From the NCBI GenBank assembly GCA_014529385.2, contig CM043942.1, positions 60,527,684-60,591,683 of the forward strand: a stretch of DNA of 64,000 bases, in the 5' to 3' direction. How positions within the stretch are numbered: the first letter of the stretch is position 1; each line of letters begins with the position of its first letter. The translations under genes and the position numbers were made by a program. The notes under the pieces were generated by a model. That model saw only the letters and a list, made by a program, of their open reading frames with translations. It ran no database searches and was not told where the DNA came from. This stretch comes from Adiantum capillus-veneris (taxonomy: Eukaryota; Streptophyta; Polypodiopsida; Polypodiales; Pteridaceae). Shown in pieces: positions 55,823-64,000 of the stretch.

Positions 55823-56119
55823 TTTGACATGGTAAAGAAATGTATTTCAAGCACACTTTTTCACAGGGCACAATTGACAAATGAGCTCAATAAACTTCAT
55901 GTATTGAAAGTCATTTGTATACACTTGGGTTCACAAGAATATATGTTACATTGACACTACTTCAACCCGACCATCCAACTCTTTGCACAAAATATATTTT
56001 TCCCTTCGCCGCATCACCTTACGGCCAGCTAGGAAAAAGGAAAAATCTGATAGGTCCTTGTCCATTGACTCTTCAATTATGTCATGCCGCAAATGCTAAA
56101 GACTGCATAGCTCCCTTAT

Positions 56120-57366
56120 TGTAACCACCAACAGTAGGCCATGCTCTTTATCAATCACTTCCACATCCACAGCAGGATTATCTTCCAAACCTGCAGAAAC
56201 CTGGTCCATAGGAATGTACTTACCATTGAGCATTTGTGATCGCATATACCAAAACGAGAGTAACAGTGATTGGCTTGCAATCATGTACTTGACAACTAGA
56301 GTATCAAGCGCGACCTCGCACCATAAACCAATCTCTTCCTTTACATACCATCCTCTATCAAGAAGTTTGTCACAGGATGACTGCTGAAATGACTTACACA
56401 TGAACATAGTTTTCGTAACACGGATGTTGTAGCTATGAAACAACTCTATGAAGAGTGCAACAAGACAAAAGTTTGCAATTCTAACCAGTTTGGTGGGAAT
56501 AGAGCTACGTAGAGACCTCTGTATATCCTTGTAGAGCTTACTTCGCATTGCCTCCACCATTGTTTCCTCGGGAACTGGCCAGTCCACAGTGTTCCAATCG
56601 GTTGGTAGAGGCACTTTCACCAACATGCCATTCTTATTCCCTAAGCTAAGTTGGTAGAAGTGGTCATAAAAAAATATTCCCTCATCAGCCAGTCTTTTGC
56701 TGCTCCTCCCTGAATACTGTAGAGAACCAATGTGGGCATGAACAACATGGAAGAGGCCTATTATGCACTCCACAGGCTCCCATTGCTCATAAGAAGAGGG
56801 ATAAACATCTGCAATATATATAAGAAGAGTTAAACTAAGAGTATCAATAAGTAAAAATGACAAATCTAATGTAATTGAGCTGTGAAGAATGGAGACATTG
56901 CTCATAACAAGCGGGAGAAACATTGCAAAATATATAAGAAAAGTTATAATGACAGTATCAGTAAGTTCACATGTCAAGAGTACTTACAATTGCAACGTGG
57001 TTGATGTATATCTGATACATTTCCACCGTTTGCTATCACCTCTGGATGGGTAAACACATGCTGAACAAGAACGTCCTTTACAGATCGTTTGCCGATTTCA
57101 ACTTTGAAATCCAACACTCTGGCCTTCCATGCTGAGCGGTAAACGTTGATACCACTAGACCTCTTGGGTCTTCTTGGTTGCATGAGGACCCATGAACCTT
57201 TGTTTATCCTTTGTCCAACCCATTGGTTCTTTGCACTTATTGAAGTTGAAATTGTAATTGAGGATATGCTACTACTTGGCCTTCTAGGCAAAGTGCAGCT
57301 GTTGGTTGTTGGTGTGAGAGATAGTAAACACCTGGAGCTTCTTGGGCGAGAAGACGTGGAAGCCAT
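56120..57366 (-). CDS. Two-exon unknown gene, transposon cargo
   Basis: Exon 1 starts at ATG 57366 with a serine/arginine-rich N-terminus (MASTSSRPRSSRC), then GSWVLMQPRRPKRSSGINVY and HVFTHPEVIANGGN. It ends at ..AATT|GTAAGT near 56988. A 178-bp intron (56811-56988) holds an imperfect internal duplication. Exon 2 resumes after TTGCAG in phase (VYPSSYEQWEPVEC) and stays open to about 56100, giving about 370 residues with DWPVPEETMVEAMRSKLYKD and AVDVEVIDKEHG. It is the only cargo gene without an internal stop. No domain recognised; it is closest to the right TIR and transcribed inward. Confidence 0.55.
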
Positions 57367-57687
57367 AGCTCTCAGAGAAAAGATTTAGTGGAGGGAGATT
57401 CACTTTGAAATCATTCTAATGGAGGGAAAGTGTTTTAGAATTCCAATATCTTGTGCGGGCTTAATGGTCACCCTCCAGTACGTTAATGACCATAAGAGAA
57501 TATCAGAAGTGGGACCACATGCAAGCACCTAAAAGCTCGGTAAAAGGAAGGAAATTACGATGCTACAATCCTAGATTCGTGAAAGTTTTATGCTATTTTA
57601 CTATTTTTTGAGTCTTTCCACATACTTTCCTACGTAACGTAGCCTTCGTGCTCATTGGACGCGCTCTATTTTTCTCTCTCTTCATAT

Positions 57688-57721
57688 GGCCCTCCAAATG
57701 ACCTCTGAAATTTCCTAATGC
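57688..57721 (-). repeat. Right terminal inverted repeat
   Basis: GGCCCTCCAAATGACC...CCTAATGC; inverted partner of 46450-46483. Confidence 0.85.
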
Positions 57722-59439
57722 TACACGGGTGGGAGCTGTCGTATGTACATATATGTCCCTTGTATCATATACGCCCTTCTGTCACATAATTAAATAACCT
57801 GCAAGCATATTGTCAAATCCTTCCCAAGTTTGTATGCTCATAGCATATGCCGAACGTGGGGAGTTTCAATGCAAGATGCATAAATAGAAGCCTTGCTTCA
57901 CGTAAGTTCATCAAATGGATGAGACAAGAATGTAACCTAAGTGCTCATAGCTAACAGATGCTCTTGGTGACACACATATGTCCGAGCAGGAAAAGATCGA
58001 CCTTGTCAAAATTTCATAGGGAAACGGCCTTGCCAAATTTTACTACTGATTGAGAGTCATAAAATTGCCCGATAGTGAGAGAGATATCATCTCCAACTGA
58101 ACTATCAAATGTCAGCGATTGTCCAATACTACTTGATCAAAGCAACCTTTGCTTGACAAGTTGGCATTGTGAAAATTCATATGGTGGTCAACATTGCATT
58201 CAGCTCCTAGTTGTGGATGTCAATGTTTTTTCCACGCTGCTTTATATAGCCAGATTGCCTACTCCCTAGCAAGCTGCAATGGCTTGGACATGTTATGCAT
58301 CCAATGCATGGAGCCATGCTCCCATAAATCTTCTTTCATCCGCCTCGAGAGAGCACAACGAGGAGAGATAAAAATTAACAACCAACGTAAGACACAAGTT
58401 GGTTTATTAGAGTGTCGTTATAGGGAGCCTTGCTCCTGAATGCATGTTATGGTAGACAGCTGCTTGAAATTGTAATTACTAGCCGTCCTTGCCGAATACC
58501 GTAATCGGATAGTTCATAGGCCCTACCCGACTTGCCATGGTTGCCAAACAACCTTGCCTGTAACCATTGACTGAGAGTCGTCGGATGCCTTGCAAAATCG
58601 ATCGGCGTCCCCTAGTGATGCCTTGCATTAGATTTCCAATCCATGTCTTAGCGACGAGAAGCCTTGCTTCTGTAGAATCATGGCTTACACTTTTCATCCC
58701 TTATCACACATCTGTGTCTGCGTCCATGCATGTCTTGGAGTCCCGTTTCAATCCCGCCCTGGATAGAGTCCGAGAGATTCCAAGAGATGTTTTGTGACAG
58801 ACATGGGGATTTTGTACACCTTCAACTTGTAAATTGTTGCTCATGACAGGTGCATAAATTTGCCACATGAGACAATGGATGCGACCATGAATGTCCATTC
58901 GGTTGTGGGGCTCGTCCCACAAACTGCCGATTCCCCTGGCCCGTGGGGCAACACCCCTAGGTGGGGTGTGTGGCCCAACTTAGGGCACTAAAAAAGATTT
59001 TTTAATAAAAAATTTAATGAAAGAAATACTTGCACAGGAGGCCGCTGCCTGCGAGATGGGGAAGAAGAAGCCTGAGAGCGTCATGGGCCGCCTTTGGGGT
59101 CGCAACAGAAATGAAAGCTCCTGAGAAAGCCTGCGCACTGCCAATGAACCGGGCCTTACCCAATTTGGTGGTGCTCGAAATTCTAAACCTTCCCGGCTTA
59201 GAGTGGCTACCTACGGCTGGCCTCGGAGCTTTGGCCTGTCCTTCCTCCCCGACTTGCGACTGCAGCACATGGTTTTGCCTTGCTTGTGTGTTGCATGCGA
59301 CATGCAAACTCGCTTCGAGAGCAAGATCGAGAGAACCCTATGCTGAGTGTCCATGAACGGAGAGAGAGATAGAGAGAGAGAGAACATGCCAAGCCCTGCA
59401 AAGCATTTCCCCCCTCCTCCATAGCCCGTTCCTCCCTGA
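57722..59439. other. Right part of the LTR-element interior, no gene seen
   Basis: Non-coding, GC-richer near 58900-59440. Holds AAGCCTTGCTTC-type motifs shared with the left part. It corresponds to the element's 5' leader on the minus strand. A 97-codon minus frame (59014-59307) lacks gag features. Confidence 0.5.
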
Positions 59440-59451
59440 GCTCTGATACCA
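59440..59451 (-). other. Primer binding site (tRNA-iMet), minus strand
   Basis: GCTCTGATACCA on the plus strand, that is TGGTATCAGAGC on the minus strand, one base from the LTR at 59453. Confidence 0.9.
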
Positions 59452-59452
59452 A

Positions 59453-59583
59453 TGTGAGACCGCGGGGGATTGGACCATGCAACTCTCCACCCAACCGTGC
59501 TATTTATAGACTCCTAGCCTCTAAAGATAGCGCCCCTTGACCGCATGTCCGTCCTGGCCCTTGGCCCTGCCCTTGGCCTGACA
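59453..59583 (-). repeat. 131-bp LTR (5' LTR of the minus-strand element)
   Basis: About two differences from 42261-42391. Contains CTATTTATAG, a likely promoter TATA on the minus strand. Confidence 0.9.
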
Positions 59584-59588
59584 TTGTA
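59584..59588. other. Target-site duplication, right
   Basis: TTGTA, matching 42256-42260. Confidence 0.85.
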
Positions 59589-60260
59589 AGGAATGTGTTA
59601 GTTTGTGTTCTATAGCACCTTAATGAGAATGGTCGAGTAGTGTCTATGCAATTCTCTAGTGAGACTTCAAAGCCCTTTGGGACACTTGGCTTCCTTGTAT
59701 AAGATGAGCCTTTGCTTGAAGCATCCATTCGTTCTGGCTCAAGCAACAACCTACCAAAGGGATTCTTTACTTGTTTTTGTGCTGTTGATTTGTCTCCTAC
59801 ATATTGCTACATTGTATCACCAATATTTTGATTTCTCTTCAATGTCATATGGCTAAGAGACAAGTGAAGCACTCTTTGATATCCACAAAGTTTCGAGGGG
59901 TGTCGATCTCAACCTTACACAGAAAAGAAAGCCCCATATTCAAAAAAGCGTGCTAATGATGCATTCCTACTTGATACAGCAAATGGGAACTCTCTCTTTG
60001 CTATGAAGTCACTAGATGCTTATTAAAAACTGTTAAAATATCTTCCAAAATTAGGCTTTGGCAAGTTTTTCTATAGGGTGAATAATAAAGATTGCATGTA
60101 ATGCCTTTGTGCTAGGATCGTTGAGATGTACTTTAAGACAAACATTTGAACTTTTGGAATTGTACTCACTTCGTGTTAGGATCAATGAGCTTTAACAAGC
60201 TTGATAAGGACTTGTAGATTATTTTGACGCATATAAAATAACTCAAAGGCATTGAAATTT
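59589..60260. other. No gene seen
   Basis: AT-rich flank of the large LTR element. Could be the remnant of a neighbouring retroelement whose pol is missing. Confidence 0.4.
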
Positions 60261-60272
60261 TACAATAACAAG

Positions 60273-62005
60273 TTAAAGAAAAATACCCTTTACATCTTTC
60301 AGACTAGTATAGGCACCACTTTCTTTCATAAAGGATAAGGAGTTGTGTTCATAACTAGTGTGCAATGTGTTTCCTAAACCATGCAGCCACTCCCGTCCTA
60401 AAACTACATCAGCACGGTCCATGTTCATAACTTGGAAGTCAAGGGTCATCGTATGATCTTGAACAATAAGCTCAACCCCTTGAACTACCATGTCCCATAC
60501 TTCTTTATCATTCCCAGACATCTGCTCCACCACATACTTGTGAGAGCAGGGAGTCTTTGTAAGCTTCAATTTCTTGACCAGCTTATAGTTCAGGAAGTTA
60601 TCAGTTGCACCATCATCCACTAAGAAACGAACATGCTTTCCGTTATAATAGTGACATGCATGCGAATAAAATCATGGGGGCCAAAGGTGGGCTGCCACAT
60701 TGAAGCAAGCACACAACACTTGTGCTTTTCTTCCATATGAAGAACCTCTACGTCACAATATTAAGGAGATGAATCTAATGTGAGGCGTTGCACCGTGTGC
60801 ATGGCCTTTTCTTTGCCTTTTGCAAAAGAGGACAATCTGTCTTGTTATGTTGGTCCAAAAGACATCTAAAACACAAATTGTGTTGCTTCGTACGCTCAAA
60901 ATCAGCAGTGCTGAGAGACCCACGTGGAGTATCTCATGATTGCATAGGCTCTCAGCACTGCTCAAAATCAGCAGTGCTGAGAGACCCATGTGGAGTATCT
61001 CATGATTGCATAGGCTTCTTAGCCTCTTGTGGGCATGGAGGGGTAGATTGTCTCTTATTCCTCTTGGAACGTGTGGGAGATCGACCTGGCCATTTTCTTT
61101 TAGCCACATTGCTCTTAGCAAAATTATTCTTAGATTAGGGAACATTTCTTTTCTTCTCTTGGTCATCATCATATCTTTGGGCATGACTAATGGCTTCTTC
61201 CAAAGTTTGATGTTGGGTCTTGACATGAAGACGATAGTCTTTGTCAAGACCCCTATTAAAACCCCGTATCTTTTGGAATTCATCTAGACCTTCTAGTTTT
61301 AATATGATTTCCCAATACTTTGAAAGGTACTGTGTAAGAGAGAGGCCAGACATGCGGCATGCTAACGAATTCTTATTTTCTTCATTGGAGTCCAAAAACT
61401 CTTTGGAGAAAGAAGCTTGAAACGTAGCCCAAGACGAAGGACGAGCATCTATTGTAAATTTTATCCACGACTTATAGGCCTTGATTTTAAGAGATAGACT
61501 TGTTTCCAGAGCCGTCTTTCTATCCGGGGTGTGTCTCAATCTATGAATATCACTCCATTTGTGTAAGAATGTATTGACCGCATTCTTATTGCGATGATGC
61601 TCTTCCCCGTGAAACTCAAGAATGGTGATATTCTTAAGTAATGCATTGCTACCTTCTGCCTCTTCTGAAGCACTTTGTCTCTTGGACTCCTTGAGTTGTG
61701 CAAGCTTGGTTCCCTTGAACTGTGCCACTTGTGGCTCCTTGAGCCGTCTATGAATTCATCAATTTCACAACAAGTAACTCCGTAAGATTGGTAACATTTG
61801 CATTGAGTGCAGAGAGGTTGTGTTTAAGTACGCTTTGGTGATTTTCCAAAGTCTTGAAAGCAACCATATCTACAAGGCCATCTCCTAGATCATTGTCATC
61901 ATGTATATTAGTGTCAGCAACACCTGTGGTGCCTTGATTTTGATCTACGTGCTCAAAATCAAAAGTGTGTGTAGGTGGGATATCCTCACAAGCCATGGTA
62001 AACAC
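60273..62005 (-). pseudogene. Ty3-type gag-protease remnant
   Basis: Read right to left. 62005-61748 is an acidic gag N-terminus (HTFDFEHVDQNQG). After a frameshift, 61728-61135 is capsid-like with SSWATFQASFSKEF and YLSKYWEIILKLEG. A CCHC zinc knuckle CFRCLLDQHNKTDC spans 60873-60832. Then 60620-60273 is protease with MDDGATDNFL (a DxGAT box) and ADVVLGREWLHGLG. RT and integrase are absent. A 64-bp tandem duplication (AATCAGCAGTGCTGAGAGAC) at about 60897-61014 disrupts the stretch before the knuckle. The 5' leader contains a tRNA-like element, and the PBS and 123-bp LTR lie at 62672-62807. Confidence 0.75.
60897..61014. repeat. 64-bp tandem duplication inside gag
   Basis: Two units starting CTCAAAATCAGCAGTGCTGA, nearly identical. 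Each contains CAGTGCTGAGAG, complementary to the CTCTCAGCACTG at the unit joint. Confidence 0.85.
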
Positions 62006-62371
62006 ACACTAATGTAAAGAGAGAGAAAAACATCAACTTCTACCTTGTGAAATTGAAGTCTTTGTGTTTTGATGCTCCGCGATTTGTGTTGCATACAAAC
62101 CTCGCCCTGCAAGAATTGTAACGCTTCTCGTGTCATTCGTCGTAAGAACACCTTTGTTGATTCTTCACAAAAACTCGTCGTTTTTGTGAAGGCTTTTGTT
62201 CACTTTAAAGCTACCTCCTTGAGGAAAAAATAATTTTTGTAGTAAAACTTGTCTTCCTCCAAGAAGCAAAAAGGAAGGGTGAAACTACTTCCTTGAAGTT
62301 TGAAGCTTTCCCTTTCCTTCTAGTTTTCCTTTCAACACAAGTATACTATCTTTCCTCTTTATACACAACAA

Positions 62372-62440
62372 GGGTCAATAGCTTGATGGTAAAGTGTTCG
62401 CCTCTTACCCTCATGGGGTGGGTTCAACCCTCCTTCATGC
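62372..62440 (+). other. tRNA-derived (SINE head-like) sequence
   Basis: A-box-like TAGCTTGATGG (62379-62389) and B-box-like GGGTTCAACCC (62420-62430), with TAAAGTGTTCGCCTCTTACC between. The spacing suits an RNA polymerase III promoter. The anticodon and acceptor stems do not pair well, so it is not a normal tRNA gene. It resembles the 5' head of plant tRNA-derived SINEs. Confidence 0.4.
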
Positions 62441-62671
62441 AAGGGTTAAGCAAGCCTTCCTACGTGCCTAGCCAACAGCGCTAACAGAAGCCTTCGGAGC
62501 CTTGATGCTGGTCGGAGTTTGCCTTGGTCGCTTGCCTTGGAGGGCGTGGATGGGACGGTCGTTGTTTGTCTTCTTTTTGCTGCACAGCGGAGACGTCGCT
62601 GTCTGTGAACGTGGGAGAGAAACAGCGTGTCGCATGCACATGCAACCCGCTTTTCCTCTTCTCCAAAAATA

Positions 62672-62683
62672 GCTCGGATACCA
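62672..62683 (-). other. Primer binding site, one mismatch to iMet
   Basis: Minus strand TGGTATCCGAGC, next to the LTR beginning at 62685. Confidence 0.7.
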
Positions 62684-62684
62684 G

Positions 62685-62807
62685 TGAAAGGACGGTCGTA
62701 ATGCGTGTGCTAGTCTCCACCCAACCATGCTATCTTATAGCTTCCCCCTAACGTACACACTGTTCGGCCGTGGCGATGGCCTTGCCCATAGGACCCATGT
62801 CCTTACA
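62685..62807 (-). repeat. 123-bp LTR
   Basis: Minus strand begins TGTAAGGACATGGG and ends CTTTCA. It shares the TCTCCACCCAACC(A/G)TGCTAT block and TTATAG with the 131-bp LTRs. It is the 5' LTR of the gag-protease remnant; no partner is found in the window. Confidence 0.65.
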
Positions 62808-64000
62808 GTTCGATTTGAAGGATTTCAACACTTTTATTGTAGAGTTTGTAGAAATTTTTTGAAGTTTGAAATCATGTCTTTTGGAGTTGGGGTTTTGGAT
62901 TTATGGTCTGTTCTCTATAGCCTACAGTGTATGGCAGCTTTGGGGCAAAACTATGTAGGTTGAGTTGTGGAAACCCATACGTCTTGTGGGTGATGTATGC
63001 TTTGAAGGGGGACTTTTAAATTGGTTTTTGATGAAGAAGAAAGCTTTGTTTTTAAGAGCATTGGTAGGCGACATCCATAATTCCGTGCCTAAACAGGTTT
63101 CTAATTCCTTCTTTATGACATAGTCTCTTGGGTGGGTGATGGCCAGTAAATTCCCAAGGGGACTACTCTTGTTGGATTTGTGGTGTTCCAAAGGTGTTTC
63201 CCAAATTTTATGGTGTTCTTGTAGTGCTTTTTCAACGCTCTTGGGTGACATCACTATAGAGGTGTTCCAGTTTGCTTGTTTCCCAACAACGTCAACAATG
63301 CTATAAGGAAAAGAGAGCTAAGCACAGGGCTAAAGAGAATCCGATGCCTAGAATAAGCGGAAAAACACACTTTCAGATGTTTGTAAAAGCTAAAGATTGT
63401 GTTACAGACAAAGTTTCATGGAGATTCTCTAGAGCTCGAGAACCAAAGACATGAGACATCATAAGAAACCTGAGAAAACAAACTCAAACTAAAACAAAAC
63501 CCAAGGAAACAAAAGAACCAGGACTAGACAAGTTTGGAGAAATTAAGTGAACCAGAGTTGAGAGAAAGAAGAGATATAGAGAGCTTAAGAAATCTCTGAG
63601 GGAAGTGTGGACAATGGAATAGAGAGTGGTGAGGGAGAGGATGAAAAAAATGATGACAGTATGAGCATGCTTTCCCTCTAGAGAAAATTCACTATCCAAG
63701 ATTGTATTATATTGTAAAGCATACAAAGACACAGAGGGTGTGTTTCTTTGCTATGAGGGCTTTTAATCTCTACTCATACAAGGGAATCTTTGATATTGGC
63801 TTAAGGCCTTTAGAAGATCCCCTTGATGGAGGTGGATGAATATATGCTCTTTTTTGCTCAATCCAAGAAGATCAACAAACCCAACATATAGTTGTTACAT
63901 ACAAGATAAAGTTTTCCTTGCTATTTTTCCTCTAGAAAGTCATTACAAGTGCAACATGGATCCTTCTTGATCTTGATATAGTACATGAGGCTTCTTTGAT
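62808..64000. other. No gene seen
   Basis: Non-coding by eye. The minus frame at 62922-63254 (110 codons) has no recognised motif. AG-rich stretches at about 63540-63660. Confidence 0.4.

Noticed and set aside
59014-59307. Minus-strand 97-codon ORF after the PBS as gag start
   Set aside because: Position is right but the sequence shows no gag features and does not continue.
62372-62440. Functional tRNA gene
   Set aside because: Anticodon and acceptor stems do not pair.

Overview
The window looks like nuclear DNA from a land plant with a large, repeat-rich genome. Plant-type LTR retroelements are primed by initiator tRNA-Met (PBS with TGGTATCAGAGC at 18489-18500 and, on the minus strand, at 59440-59451). 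There are Ty3-type gag/pol remnants, GT-AG introns of 68-88 bp and very long GT, GA, CT and AT microsatellites. I cannot fix the species; a fern or other seed-free plant, or a conifer, would fit. No intact housekeeping gene is recognisable. Almost every long reading frame carries stops or frameshifts, so this is a graveyard of nested mobile elements plus a few decayed gene-like families.

1-15 kb: six blocks of a roughly 68-bp minisatellite, each unit carrying a palindromic core of the type CCCTATGGCC-n-GGCCATAGGG. The blocks surround or lie between (a) a decayed gene with a ParB/sulfiredoxin-like signature and a possible methyltransferase-like tail (1.5-4.4 kb) and (b) FCP1/SCP (NIF)-type HAD phosphatase-like sequences (8.4, 11.0-12.5 and 12.9-13.7 kb). 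A 2.6-kb segment (array plus 5' exon) is tandemly duplicated.

15.6-36.8 kb: retroelement mosaic. It holds a long LTR with PBS, gag and truncated RT (15.6-19.9 kb); a well-delimited gag-only LTR element (19990-24805, 4-bp target duplication GCGC) nested in another element; a minus-strand decayed ORF of about 1,150 codons with coiled coils (25.7-29.15 kb), preceded by 285-bp repeats that each contain a perfect 24-bp palindrome; a minus-strand retropepsin-linker fragment (31.6-32.6 kb); and a decayed plus-strand Ty3 pol (32.6-35.6 kb). 35.8-42.2 kb is mostly non-coding.

42261-59583: an LTR retroelement in minus orientation with 131-bp LTRs, PBS, polypurine tract and a perfect 5-bp target duplication (TTGTA). 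It has no gag or pol of its own. Inside it sits an 11.27-kb DNA transposon (about 46450-57721) with 33-34-bp terminal inverted repeats. The DNA transposon carries a DDE-like transposase (plus), an unknown acidic protein (minus), a gene joining a histone H3/CENH3-like fold to a C48 (Ulp1-type) cysteine peptidase (plus), and a two-exon unknown gene (minus). The histone-peptidase fusion is the most unusual object in the window: its N-terminal tail keeps the H3 ARTK and TARK motifs.

59.6-64 kb: a minus-strand Ty3 gag-protease remnant with a 123-bp LTR related to the 131-bp LTRs, possibly the autonomous relative of the large empty element, plus a tRNA-derived SINE-like head. Reading frames were judged by eye from translations; no database search was run.
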